A DNA stretch of 64,000 nucleotides from Bog-756 sp038210245 (GTDB lineage: Bacteria > Actinomycetota > Acidimicrobiia > Acidimicrobiales > RAAP-2): NCBI GenBank assembly GCA_038210245.1, contig JBBQWW010000004.1:1-64000 (forward strand), read 5' to 3'. Numbering within the stretch: the first letter of the stretch is position 1; each line of letters begins with the position of its first letter. Shown here piece after piece: positions 8,812 through 17,991 of the stretch. The notes under the pieces were generated by a model that was not told where the DNA came from, searched no databases, and worked only from the letters and a program-made list of their open reading frames with translations. The translations under genes were made by a program, and so were the position numbers.

Positions 8812-10190
8812 GGACGCCCATCGGCCAGTCGGGCGGCGATCGCCGCTCCACAGAAGAACCCTTGGCACCGGCCGTTGGTGGCCCTTGTCCGGCGGCGGAG
8901 GCCTCCGAGGTCGACGGCGGGGATGGCCGAGGTGCATGCCCGCTGCACCTCACCTTCGGTGACCCGCTCGCAGAAGCACACGATGCGGCCGAACTCGGGA
9001 TCTGACGCCATGAGCTCGTCGTCCTGGTACGGACGCCTCTGGGCCTCACCCAGCGGTGGCATTCGGGGAATGGTCGGCTCCTCGTCCACTTCGTGCAGGA
9101 CCGCACCGGTGTGGGCCATCTGCTCCACGATGTACTCGGCGATGGCCAACGAGGCAGTCAGGCCGGTGGAGCGGATGCCCCCGGCCACCACGTAGCGTCG
9201 GTCGCCGTCGACCGAGATCTGGTAGTCCCGGTGCTCGGTGGCCGCCCGTAGCCCGGCATAGGTGGCGGTGACCTCCTCGTCGACCAGTCCGGGAAGGATG
9301 TGCCGACCGGCCTCCATCAGTTCGGCCAGGCCTCCTTCCGTGGTGGCGGTGTCCGTCCGGTCGTCGAGATCCTCCGCCGTAGGCCCGAGGATCACATTGC
9401 CGTAGACGGTGGGTGCGACCAGTACCCCCTTGGTGCGCTCGGTAGGCACGGGCAGCAGGATCGAAGAGAGCAGGGGCCGAGCCAGTTTGTCGAACACGAT
9501 GAGCTGACCGCGCCGAGGCGTGATGGTGAACCCACCACCACCGCACTGACGGTCGACGATGTCGGAGTGGAGCCCGGCGGCGTTCACCACCCACTCCGCT
9601 CGGAGCGACCCGTGGGTGGTGATCAAGGTCCAGCCACCGGCGTCGTCCACCACCCCGTGCACCTCCGTGCCCAGACGGAGCTCGACGCCGGCGGCGACGG
9701 CCTCGGTGGCGAAGGCCACGCTGGTGCTCCACGGACAGATGATCCACTCGTCGGGCACCACCACGGCTCCGGTGGCGCCCGGGCCCAGTCCGGGCTCCCG
9801 CCGGTAGAGCTCGTCGGTATCGATGCGGTGAGCCGGAAGGTAGCCGTTGGCATGGGCCTTGGCCACCACGCCGTCGAGTCGGCCTTCCTGCTCCCTGTCC
9901 CACGCCACCAGCACCGCCCCGGTCCGCTCCACGGCGATCCCCGACACATCGGCGTACTCGGCGAGCAGCCGGTGGCCCCGCCGGACCAGTCCCGATTCGA
10001 GCGTGCCAGGCCCGCAGTCGAACCCGGTGTGGAGGATGGCCGTGTTGGCCTTCGACGTCCCACTGCCCACATCGTTCGACCGCTCCAGCACCACCGTCCG
10101 GAGTCGGTAGCGGGCCAACTGACGGGCGATGGCCGTACCCACCACACCGGCGCCGATGACGGCAACGTCGTAGCCACCGTCCCCGCTCAC
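8808..10190 (-). CDS. GlpA-like FAD oxidoreductase with BFD [2Fe-2S] domain
   Basis: DAO-fold flavoprotein of 460 residues. The N-terminal dinucleotide motif (DVAVIGAGVVGTAIARQL), GTSKANTAILHTGF and the late GGIRSTGLTASLAIAEY contact are typical of glycerol-3-phosphate dehydrogenase and 2-hydroxyglutarate-oxidase-like proteins. The C-terminus is a BFD-like [2Fe-2S] domain with Cys405, Cys407, Cys442 and Cys447 (CFCERV, then CQGFFC), as in GlpA. A separate GlpC membrane anchor is absent from the operon, so the electron acceptor is unclear. Start and stop both overlap their neighbours by 4 bp. Substrate is probably a polyol phosphate made by the kinase encoded just upstream, by inference. Confidence 0.85.
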   Translation of the reverse strand: MSGDGGYDVAVIGAGVVGTAIARQLARYRLRTVVLERSNDVGSGTSKANTAILHTGFDCGPGTLESGLVRRGHRLLAEYADVSGIAVERTGAVLVAWDREQEGRLDGVVAKAHANGYLPAHRIDTDELYRREPGLGPGATGAVVVPDEWIICPWSTSVAFATEAVAAGVELRLGTEVHGVVDDAGGWTLITTHGSLRAEWVVNAAGLHSDIVDRQCGGGGFTITPRRGQLIVFDKLARPLLSSILLPVPTERTKGVLVAPTVYGNVILGPTAEDLDDRTDTATTEGGLAELMEAGRHILPGLVDEEVTATYAGLRAATEHRDYQISVDGDRRYVVAGGIRSTGLTASLAIAEYIVEQMAHTGAVLHEVDEEPTIPRMPPLGEAQRRPYQDDELMASDPEFGRIVCFCERVTEGEVQRACTSAIPAVDLGGLRRRTRATNGRCQGFFCGAAIAARLADGRP

Positions 10191-11629
10191 GGAAGGGGCC
10201 CGACCCTGCGGTCGGGGATCCGCCTCACCGCCACCTCGAAGCGCCCGAGGCGCTCGGCGGCCTCGGCGACACTGATGGCCGGTTCGAATCGGGCACCCGG
10301 GGCCATCGGAGAGAGCACGTCGGCGAGGTCTCGGCCCTCGCCGGCTCCGAGCCGGGCCAAGGCCCCCACCCCGATGGCCGTGGCGTCGGGGGACGGAGCC
10401 ACCTCCACGGGCAGCTGGAGCAGGTCGGCCTGGGTCTGCATGAGGAGGGCCGACCGCGTGAGGCCACCGTCCGCCTGCAGGCGGGCCAGGGGTCCACCGA
10501 GGTCATGGGCCACCGACCGGGCCAACAGGGCCACCTGGGCGGCCACTCCCTCGACGGTGGCCCGGACCACGTGGGCCGGCTCCGTACTCGGGCCGATGCC
10601 TTCCACGCTGGCCAGGGCGTCCGGCCGCCACCATGGGGCGCCCAGGCCACTCAGCGCCGGCACCACCGTCACGCCTCCAGAGTCGGGCACCGACCCACCC
10701 TGCCGGTCCAGCGAGTCGGGGCGATCGAGTAGGCCCCACCGGCACAGCCAGGCCACCGCCGTGCCGGCCGCGTAGACCTGACCGTCGATGCAGTAGGTGG
10801 CCCGGGTCCCCTGCTGCCAGGCCACCGACGCGGCCAGCCCACTGGTGGAACGGAGGGGCTCCTCGCCGGTATTGGCCAGCAGGAAGGCACCGGTGCCGTA
10901 GGTGCACTTGGCCTCCCCCCGGGTGAGGCAGTGCTGCCCGACCAGGGCCGCCTGCTGGTCCACGCACAGACCACTCACCACCACGGATGCTCCGAACACA
11001 TCGGTGTGGCCGATGGGCTGCGAGCAGCTCACCACCTCGGGAAGGTCGCCGATGGGGATGCCGAACTGCCCGCAGGCCCACTCCGACCACGTCCGGCGGT
11101 CGAGGTCCAACAGCATGGTCCGCGAGGCGGTGGTGGCGTCGGACACGAAGGCGCCGGTCATCCGGTGCAGGAGCCACGAGTCCGTGGTGGTCGTCACCCC
11201 GGCCCCGGTGACGTTTTGCCGCAGCCACCGCATCTTCGGTGCGGCGAAGTAGGGGTCGAGGGGCAGTCCCGTCGTCCGGGCCAGCGCCTCTCCTCGCCCG
11301 GCCAGCTCGTCACACACGGTGACCGCCCTTCGGTCCTGCCAGGAGATGGCGGGGCTCAGCGGATCTCCGGTCCTGCGGTCCCAGGCCAGGACCGTCTCGC
11401 CCTGATTGGCCAGTCCGACCGCTTGGACCGTCACACCGGCCGCGGCGATGGCCTGCCGGCCGGACCGGCACACCGAGTCCCACAGCTGCTCGGGATCCTG
11501 TTCCACCCCTCCGCCGGCCACGGGCGCCGGCGTCACCGGGGCGACGGCCGTGGCCAGTACGGCACCGTCGTCGTCCAGTACCAATGCCTTGGTGGCCGAC
11601 GTGCCTTGATCGATGGCCAGGACCCTCAC
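10187..11629 (-). CDS. FGGY-family carbohydrate kinase, glycerol-kinase-like
   Basis: ATP-dependent sugar/polyol kinase of 480 residues with the two-lobed FGGY fold. It begins with the phosphate-1 strand (LAIDQGTSATKALVL), then GGGVEQDPEQLW, ISWQDRR, APKMRWLRQN and ATTASRTMLLDL, all matching glycerol kinase blocks. The second lobe has YGTGAFLLANTG, ALSGLGAPWW and ADGGLTRSALLMQ. These favour glycerol or a close polyol over xylulose or gluconate. The GTG at 11629 overlaps the preceding alcohol dehydrogenase stop (GTGA), so the longer upstream reading is unlikely. With the two downstream flavoproteins it would form a phosphorylate-then-oxidise path. Confidence 0.88.
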   Translation of the reverse strand: MRVLAIDQGTSATKALVLDDDGAVLATAVAPVTPAPVAGGGVEQDPEQLWDSVCRSGRQAIAAAGVTVQAVGLANQGETVLAWDRRTGDPLSPAISWQDRRAVTVCDELAGRGEALARTTGLPLDPYFAAPKMRWLRQNVTGAGVTTTTDSWLLHRMTGAFVSDATTASRTMLLDLDRRTWSEWACGQFGIPIGDLPEVVSCSQPIGHTDVFGASVVVSGLCVDQQAALVGQHCLTRGEAKCTYGTGAFLLANTGEEPLRSTSGLAASVAWQQGTRATYCIDGQVYAAGTAVAWLCRWGLLDRPDSLDRQGGSVPDSGGVTVVPALSGLGAPWWRPDALASVEGIGPSTEPAHVVRATVEGVAAQVALLARSVAHDLGGPLARLQADGGLTRSALLMQTQADLLQLPVEVAPSPDATAIGVGALARLGAGEGRDLADVLSPMAPGARFEPAISVAEAAERLGRFEVAVRRIPDRRVGPLP

Positions 11630-12723
11630 ACCGTGAGCACCGTCCGCAGGCCTCGACCCGCCCTCAGATCGTCGAAGCCGCGATTGATCTCGGCCAGCGG
11701 GCGGCGGTCGGAGATCATGCCCTCCAGATCGAGCAGACCCCGCCGCCACAGGCTGACCAGGCGCGGGATCTGCCAGTGGGGGTTGCCGCCGCCGTAGAGG
11801 CATCCGACCAGGCGCTTTTCGGTGATGGCGAAGAGGATGGCCGGAAGCCCGTCCAGCAGCTCGGAGGCGTCCGGAGCGCCGACCGACACGGTGGTGCCCC
11901 CCGAACAGGTGGCCATGACGCCCGCCTCCAGGAGTCGGGCGCTGCCCGCCGCGTCGAAGGCGTAGTCGACTCCCACCCCGGTGAGCTCCTGGCAGAACGC
12001 CACGATGTCGCCCCCGGTGGGATCAATGACGTCGGTGGCCCCGAACGATCGGGCACGGTGGCGACGATCCTCCAACGGGTCCGAGGCGATGATGCGGGAG
12101 GCCCCGGCGATCCGGGCCCCCTGGACCACCGACATTCCCACCCCGCCGAGGCCCATGACCAGGACGGTGGCCCCCTCCTCCACGTCGGCCGTGTTGAGCA
12201 CCGCTCCCACCCCGGTCTGGATGGCGCAGCCGATCACGCTGGCCAGGTCGAGGGGAACGTCGGGATCGATCCGGACCACTCCAGACTCCGTCGTCAGCAC
12301 CTGCTCGGCGAAGCCCCCGACGCCGAGGCCCCGGTAGACGGGCTCGCCCCGGAGCGAGAGGGCGGTGGAACCGTCAGGCAGGGTCCCGGCCATGAACGAC
12401 ATGGCCTTCTCGCACACCGACGTCTTGCCCCGCACGCACCAGTAGCAGCGGCCGCAGGGGGCGATGGCCACCAACACCACATGGTCTCCGGGCACCAGCG
12501 AGGTCACCCCGGGACCCACCGCCTCCACCACCCCGGCCGCCTCGTGTCCCAGCACCATGGGCATCGGCCCGAACCCCATCTCGATGATGGTCAGATCCGA
12601 GTGGCAGATACCGCAGTGGGACACGTTTACCAGCACCTGTCCGGCGGACGGGCTCAACACGTCGATGTCGTCCCGGAGTTCGAGTGGGCGCTGTCCCTCC
12701 ATGAGCACGGCTGCTCGCATCAT
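11626..12723 (-). CDS. Zinc-dependent alcohol dehydrogenase
   Basis: Medium-chain, class III-like alcohol dehydrogenase of 365 residues. Catalytic zinc ligands are seen as Cys37, His60 and Glu61 (GHEAAG), and the structural zinc lobe as Cys90, Cys93, Cys96 and Cys104 (CGRCYWC and SVC). The NAD-binding motif is GLGGVGMS. It is the first gene of a four-gene operon with a polyol kinase and GlpA/GlpB-like flavoproteins. Oxidation of an alcohol or aldehyde linked to that substrate is inferred. The close match to Rxo/NDMA-type or formaldehyde-type enzymes cannot be resolved by eye. Confidence 0.9.
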   Translation of the reverse strand: MMRAAVLMEGQRPLELRDDIDVLSPSAGQVLVNVSHCGICHSDLTIIEMGFGPMPMVLGHEAAGVVEAVGPGVTSLVPGDHVVLVAIAPCGRCYWCVRGKTSVCEKAMSFMAGTLPDGSTALSLRGEPVYRGLGVGGFAEQVLTTESGVVRIDPDVPLDLASVIGCAIQTGVGAVLNTADVEEGATVLVMGLGGVGMSVVQGARIAGASRIIASDPLEDRRHRARSFGATDVIDPTGGDIVAFCQELTGVGVDYAFDAAGSARLLEAGVMATCSGGTTVSVGAPDASELLDGLPAILFAITEKRLVGCLYGGGNPHWQIPRLVSLWRRGLLDLEGMISDRRPLAEINRGFDDLRAGRGLRTVLTV

Positions 12724-12808
12724 CTGCCTCCGGTATCACGTGGCCGGCCCCTGGCGGCCGGCCGGTGGGCCCTGATGACGCTAGGTCGCCGGTGCCGACC
12801 GCGCCCGC

Positions 12809-13216
12809 TCATCCTGAGCTGGCCGGGGCCTCTTCGGGGTCACCACCGAAGGTCCGTGTCAGTCCTTCGAGGTCTTCGACGGTGACAGTGAGGGCCGAAT
12901 GGCCCTTCCGGCTCAATCGGGAAGGGACCAGCTCGCCGAAGTGGATGCATACCCCGGCCCGATGGTTAGTGCCGAAGCTGAGGCCGTCGTCGGCCAGCGA
13001 CCCCCGGACACCGAACGCCGTCCACCAGCGGTAGTTCCTGGTGATGTGGGCGCCGGTGACGTTGTCCACTGTGGTCCTCAGGGTGAAGAAGCCCAACCTG
13101 GCCACGAGCGAGCCGTCGTCGGCCAGCGTCACACCGTCCCGGTCCCGTCGCAGCCCGAAGGGGAGGAGGAGGGGCAGATATGACCGGTCGATGGCGTACT
13201 CGAAGTGCTGGCTCAT
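12809..13216 (-). CDS. Hypothetical protein, beta-rich (PH-like?)
   Basis: A 135-residue protein I do not recognise with certainty. It is rich in alternating hydrophobic beta patterns (GLRRDRDGVTLADDG, LVARLGFFTLRTTVDNV) resembling a bacterial PH-like fold, and has no signal peptide or membrane segment. Codon use matches real genes. It lies between the agmatine deiminase gene and the alcohol dehydrogenase operon on the same strand, about 40 and 85 bp away. Confidence 0.6.
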   Translation of the reverse strand: MSQHFEYAIDRSYLPLLLPFGLRRDRDGVTLADDGSLVARLGFFTLRTTVDNVTGAHITRNYRWWTAFGVRGSLADDGLSFGTNHRAGVCIHFGELVPSRLSRKGHSALTVTVEDLEGLTRTFGGDPEEAPASSG

Positions 13217-13258
13217 GACAGTGGGCCTCCTCAGGGTCGAGCTTCGCTCGCCCGTTCG

Positions 13259-14359
13259 TCAGATGCTCGGGACCTGTTGGGTGATGCAGTGGATGTTGCC
13301 ACCCCCGAGGAGGATCTCGCGCCCGGCCACTCCCTCGACGCGACGATCGGGAAACTCGGCGGCCAGCAGCTCACCCACCTCCTCGTCGAGGCGCTCATCG
13401 AGTAAGGGATGGACCACCGACTCATTGGTGATGAGGAAATTCACGTAGGAGCCGGCGAGATGGTCCCCCGCCGTCCGGGGGCGGGCGTACTCGCTGCGGT
13501 CGACGCCGGAGGCCTCCTCGTCGGTCATGGCCATCGGACCCGGGGCCGGCAGGAGACCGACGTTCAGTCGACGCCCCCGGGCGTCCGTGGCCGACTCCAG
13601 CACGGCGCGGGCCTCTCGGGAGATCTCGGCCTGGGGGTCACCATGGGCATCGCTCCAGGTCAGTAGCACTCGGCCAGGTCGGGTGAAGCAGGCCAAGTTG
13701 TCTACGTGTCCGTCCGTCTCGTCGCCGACGACCCCACGGGGAAGCCAGATCACCTTCTCCACGCCCAGGTACTCACCGAGGAGGGCCTCGATCTCCGAGC
13801 GGGTCCGGCCCGGATTGCGGTTGGGATGGAGGAGGCACTCCTCGGTGGTGATGCAGGTCCCTTCCCCGTCGACATGGATCGACCCCCCTTCGAGCACCAT
13901 CGGGGCCCGGTACCGGCGCGCGTACTCGAGGTCGCACACTTTGGCCGCCACCAGGTCGTCCGCCGCCCAGGGGAAGTAGAGCCCTCCGTCGAGTCCTCCC
14001 CAGGCGTTGAATACCCAGTCCACCCCGCGGCGCTCCCCGACCGATCGGTTGACCACAAAGGTGGGGCCGGTGTCCCGCACCCAGGCGTCGTCGGCGGCCA
14101 TCTCCACCACCTGTACGGCGTCGGAACACGAGGCCCGGGCGTGCTCCCACTGTCGGGTCGACGCCAGCACGGTGACCGGCTCGCTCCGGGCGACGGCCTC
14201 GGCCACCTCGAGGAACGTGGACTGGGCCGGCTTGGCCCCCAACCGCCAGTTGTCGGTCCGCTCGGGCCAGATCAGGTAGCAGCGCTCGTGCCGCTCCCAC
14301 TCGGCGGGCATGGAGAAGCCGTCGGCTCGGGGCGTGGACTCGAGGGAACGAGAGGGCAT
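13259..14359 (-). CDS. aguA: Agmatine deiminase
   Basis: Peptidyl-arginine-deiminase-fold enzyme of 366 residues that hydrolyses agmatine to N-carbamoylputrescine and ammonia. The N-terminal FSMPAEWERHERCYLIWPER, DAWVRDTGPTFV, LEGGSIHVDGEGT, GDETDGHVDNLACF and C-terminal GGGNIHCITQQ blocks are all present, with Cys358 as the catalytic thiol and Asp/His/Asp in the expected blocks. Length is typical of bacterial AguA. It diverges from aguB with 139 bp between the starts, so one region probably controls both halves of the pathway to putrescine. Confidence 0.95.
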   Translation of the reverse strand: MPSRSLESTPRADGFSMPAEWERHERCYLIWPERTDNWRLGAKPAQSTFLEVAEAVARSEPVTVLASTRQWEHARASCSDAVQVVEMAADDAWVRDTGPTFVVNRSVGERRGVDWVFNAWGGLDGGLYFPWAADDLVAAKVCDLEYARRYRAPMVLEGGSIHVDGEGTCITTEECLLHPNRNPGRTRSEIEALLGEYLGVEKVIWLPRGVVGDETDGHVDNLACFTRPGRVLLTWSDAHGDPQAEISREARAVLESATDARGRRLNVGLLPAPGPMAMTDEEASGVDRSEYARPRTAGDHLAGSYVNFLITNESVVHPLLDERLDEEVGELLAAEFPDRRVEGVAGREILLGGGNIHCITQQVPSI

Positions 14360-14436
14360 TGGGGGATCTCCTGGCCCACGGGGCAGCGGGTAACGAGATC
14401 CTACCGTGCGGCCCGGACCGGTAGCCTGGCGTCACG

Positions 14437-14498
14437 ATGACGTACGAGCCCGGCGAGCTGCTCCATCCCTGGCCAGGGGCCTGGATCCGGGGTGGGAC

Positions 14499-14502
<4 letters not shown>
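14437..14502 (+). CDS. Possible 21-residue leader ORF upstream of aguB
   Basis: ATG at 14437 opens 21 codons ending in TGA at 14500-14502, which overlaps the aguB start by 4 bp (ATGA at 14499). The peptide is MTYEPGELLHPWPGAWIRGG plus Thr, with two Trp and three Pro. A TAGCCT -10-like element at 14422-14427 would place transcription start only a few bases before this ATG, so it could be read without a leader. The overlap suggests translational coupling; a regulatory role is inference. Confidence 0.35.
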
Positions 14503-15353
<851 letters not shown>

Positions 15354-15542
15354 CTCGATGTCCGCGACAGCTCGGTGGGGGTCGGCGCCCAGGGCACGGC
15401 CAACGACTGGACCAACACCACCTGCTCCACCAGCTCGCCAGCCGGTCTGTGCCTCACTCACCGAGGTCATGCAGCCCGTCAGGCGACCGGCCTGGCGACA
15501 TCGGCCTCGGTGCACGTGGCCAAGGTGAAGCGCTCCCGCTGA
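15354..15542 (+). pseudogene. Possible coding remnant after aguB
   Basis: Directly after the aguB stop the same frame stays open for 62 codons, ending TGA at 15540, with mostly G/C third positions at its two ends and weaker bias in the middle. The translation (GVGAQGTANDWTNTTC, then ATSASVHVAKVKRSR) resembles the tail of a secreted beta-rich protein and has no start or ribosome site. I do not recognise the family. The rest of this gap, to 15651, shows nothing. Confidence 0.25.
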
Positions 15543-15651
15543 CCGGGGCCGGCGCCGACCCCACACGCCTTCCACCCGCTCGCTCCGGGCCGTCGGCTTC
15601 TCGACGGTCCGGAGCGGGGTGGTGAGGGCGCCACCCGGACGGGTGACGCGA

Positions 15652-16485
15652 CTACGCCGTGGCGATGAGCACCAGGCCGACCAGGGCCAGGGCGAACCCG
15701 ACCACCTGCACCCGTGAGGCCCGCTCATGCAGGACCCACCAGGCGCCCAGCACGCTGAAGGCCGGCGCTAGGGCTGCCACCGGGGCGACCACGGCCACCA
15801 GCCCGATCCGTACGGCCACCAGCAGCAGAACGGTGGCCAGGATGTCCAGAAGGCCGGCCCCGACGGCGAGCCGCCGGGGAACCGACGGGAGGGATCGGGG
15901 CGCCCGGGCGGCGACGAAGACCACGCCAACACCCACCACCGCGGCCACCCGTCCGGTGAGCACGGGCCAGAACCCACTGTGGTGCGAGGCCTCGGCGAAC
16001 AGGATGAAGGAGGTGCCAAATCCCACGCCGGCGGCCAGGGCCAACGCCAAGGACCGTCCTCCCTGCCGACCCCGGCGCTCGTCGCGGTCGAGCGAGATCA
16101 GTCCGCCGGCCACCACGGCCAGGACGCTCCCGATCAGCGCCAGGGTCGCCGGTCGCTCCCCGGCGGCCAGCCCCCAGACCACCGGGATCACCGCACCTAC
16201 CACCGCCGCCACCGGGGCCACCTCGCCGATCTGGCCGATGGCCAGTCCCTGGTACAGGCAGCCGAGCGCCACCACGTTGAGTGCGCCCGCACCGGCTCCC
16301 CACCAGACCACGGCCTCCGTCACGGGCCCACCGGCCACCACGGCCACCACGATCGCCCCCACCAGCGCGACCCCCTGGGCGATGGCCAGCACGGTGAGGG
16401 TGCTGCCCTGCCGCGAGGCCAGGCCCCCCAGTAGGTCCCCACTCCCGAACGACGCCGCCACCAGGAGGCCGACGAGGATTGCCAC
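15652..16485 (-). CDS. EamA/DMT-family transporter
   Basis: Integral membrane protein of 277 residues with about ten hydrophobic segments arranged as two five-helix EamA repeats, the second starting near residue 145 (SLALALAAGVGFGTSFILF). Family features include the early FGSGDLLGGLAS helix, EVAPVAAVVGAVIPVVWG in repeat one and APVAALAPAFSVLGAWWVLHERASRVQVVGFALALVGLVLI at the end of repeat two. Exports or imports small metabolites; the substrate is not predictable. Confidence 0.85.
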   Translation of the reverse strand: MAILVGLLVAASFGSGDLLGGLASRQGSTLTVLAIAQGVALVGAIVVAVVAGGPVTEAVVWWGAGAGALNVVALGCLYQGLAIGQIGEVAPVAAVVGAVIPVVWGLAAGERPATLALIGSVLAVVAGGLISLDRDERRGRQGGRSLALALAAGVGFGTSFILFAEASHHSGFWPVLTGRVAAVVGVGVVFVAARAPRSLPSVPRRLAVGAGLLDILATVLLLVAVRIGLVAVVAPVAALAPAFSVLGAWWVLHERASRVQVVGFALALVGLVLIATA

Positions 16486-16556
16486 GGCGTCAACCTATCG
16501 GGCCGCCCGCAGCAGCCCTCTTGGCAACAGCCTCGTCACCGAGTCAACTGGTGGCC

Positions 16557-17102
16557 ATGACACGAGCGCGGGGAACCCGGACCGTCGATCGACCGTGGAC
16601 GGCGGCCGCCGCCCTTCTCACCGCCGCCCATCACGGCTTCGAGCTGTCGAGCGGGGTGGGACTGGTCCTCCAACCCGAGCTGGGGCTGGGACCGGCCGGC
16701 CTCCTGTGGGGAGTGCAGATCCCCCTCTGGGTCGGCCTGGCCGCCCGGGGAGACCGCCGGTGGGACCGCCTGCTCGCCGCCTGGTCCGGCATGGCCCTGG
16801 CCGGTGCGTTCGTCCACTTCCTCTTGTGGCCCTGGCGGCGCGGGCGCGTGGGCCTGCCCGTGCTCACCGAGGCGGAGGGACTCCGGTCCACGAGCCTCCC
16901 GGCCTACAACGCCCTCCTCTACGCCTGGGGTACGGCCTCCGCTCTCTCCCTCATCAGCGAGCTGGCCCCCGGTCGGCGCCGGTGGGCCCTGGTCGGCGTG
17001 GCCACCCTGCCCCTCCTGCGGCGATCGGCCCGGCACCACTTCTCGTGGCTCACCGAGGTGGCCGCCACCGACCCCCGCTGGTGGAATCGGGGGGTCCGGT
17101 AG
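16557..17102 (+). CDS. Hypothetical membrane protein
   Basis: A protein of about 181 residues with three to four moderately hydrophobic segments (AAAALLTAAHHGFELSSGVG, LLWGVQIPLWVGLAARG, AWSGMALAGAFVHFLLWPW, LLYAWGTASALSLISEL) separated by Arg-rich loops. I do not recognise the family. ATG at 16557 is chosen since residues before it would overlap the divergent EamA promoter region; the reading can extend upstream to 16479. It ends just before a peptidase remnant. Confidence 0.55.
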   Translation: MTRARGTRTVDRPWTAAAALLTAAHHGFELSSGVGLVLQPELGLGPAGLLWGVQIPLWVGLAARGDRRWDRLLAAWSGMALAGAFVHFLLWPWRRGRVGLPVLTEAEGLRSTSLPAYNALLYAWGTASALSLISELAPGRRRWALVGVATLPLLRRSARHHFSWLTEVAATDPRWWNRGVR

Positions 17103-17176
17103 GCGCACGGCCTCGAGATGCCCAGCCCGGCGTGCCGGCCGGGTGCGGGGCCTCGGCCGTCGACGCCGCCCGGCCG

Positions 17177-17400
17177 TCAGCCCTTCAAGTCGGCGGCCAG
17201 TCGGCTGAAGTCGGGGGGTCCCGAGGCCGGTGGCCACGTTGTAGGTCGCTCCGGGGACCCCGGGGTAGAAGACGTCGTCGTTGCCGGCACCACTCTGTTC
17301 AGAGGGGTGAACGGCGAGTGGGTGGAGGTGGCCCCGCCGGCCGTTGGCCATGGCCGCCGACGCTAGTGGGGCGAGACCGTAGGGATCCAAACAACGCCGC
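17177..17400 (-). pseudogene. C-terminal remnant of S53 (sedolisin-like) peptidase
   Basis: In the 17103-17436 gap the minus strand encodes EQSGAGNDDVFYPG, TYNVATGLGTP, the calcium-site end typical of secreted S53 peptidases. The following DFSRLAADLKG and TGA at 17177-17179 are reached only if one base is removed from the run of six C (six G on the plus strand, 17213-17218). Upstream sequence (APLASAAMANG) is a weak trace of the domain and no catalytic region survives. It is a remnant with an additional frameshift. Confidence 0.7.
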
Positions 17401-17436
17401 TCGGACGCCGACGCCGACGTCAGGCCGCCTACTGCC

Positions 17437-17919
17437 TCAGGACAGCTTCGCCCCGGCCGCCTCCGCCTCGATGTCCAGCCGGGCCAGGAGACCCGGCACG
17501 ATCCGCCGCTCGGCCATCCGTCCGATGCCCGGGACGGCCACCACCAACTCACCGTCGAGGCGCCGCAAGGTGCCCGCCCCGGACGGCTCCAGGACGAAGC
17601 TGGCCTTCCCGTGCAGCCGGCGGGGGTCCCGTTCCGCCTCGAAGCCCAGGAGTCCGGAGGCGGAGGACCGAACCACGGTGACCTCTTGGACCCAGGCCAG
17701 GCGGTCGGGGCCGATCAGGCGTTGGGCCATCGGGTCGAGCCGACCGACGAACTCGTACCGGAGCCGGACGGTGGCGACGTCCCCGTCGTCGGTGGCCTCG
17801 AGGAGCTCGGGCTGATCGAGGTCGGGAAGGGAGAGGCCCAGCGAGAAAGCCGGATCGGCCAGCAGGTCGGCCACGGCGGCGCTCGGGGCCGGAAAGAAGT
17901 GTTCTGCGTGGAACCGCAC
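17437..17919 (-). CDS. DUF2505 family protein
   Basis: A 160-residue cytoplasmic protein of the actinobacterial DUF2505 family, which has an SRPBCC/START-like fold. The typical pattern is present: MRFHAEHFFPAP at the start, the LRYEFVGRLDPMAQRLIGPDRLAWVQEV centre and the C-terminal GRMAERRIVPGLLARLDIEAEAA helix. Start is GTG. The family has no assigned function; lipid or ligand binding is a guess from the fold. Confidence 0.85.
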   Translation of the reverse strand: MRFHAEHFFPAPSAAVADLLADPAFSLGLSLPDLDQPELLEATDDGDVATVRLRYEFVGRLDPMAQRLIGPDRLAWVQEVTVVRSSASGLLGFEAERDPRRLHGKASFVLEPSGAGTLRRLDGELVVAVPGIGRMAERRIVPGLLARLDIEAEAAGAKLS

Positions 17920-17991
17920 CGGGCGATACTGCCACGGCCATTCCCGTCCGGGCCGGGGGGCCGCGTCGGCTGGCCGGTTTCTGCCCGCCGC

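Noticed and set aside
15659..17815. Long plus frame opposite the EamA gene
   Set aside because: It is Ser/Thr/Pro/Arg-rich without motifs, and the opposite strand shows a good DMT transporter.
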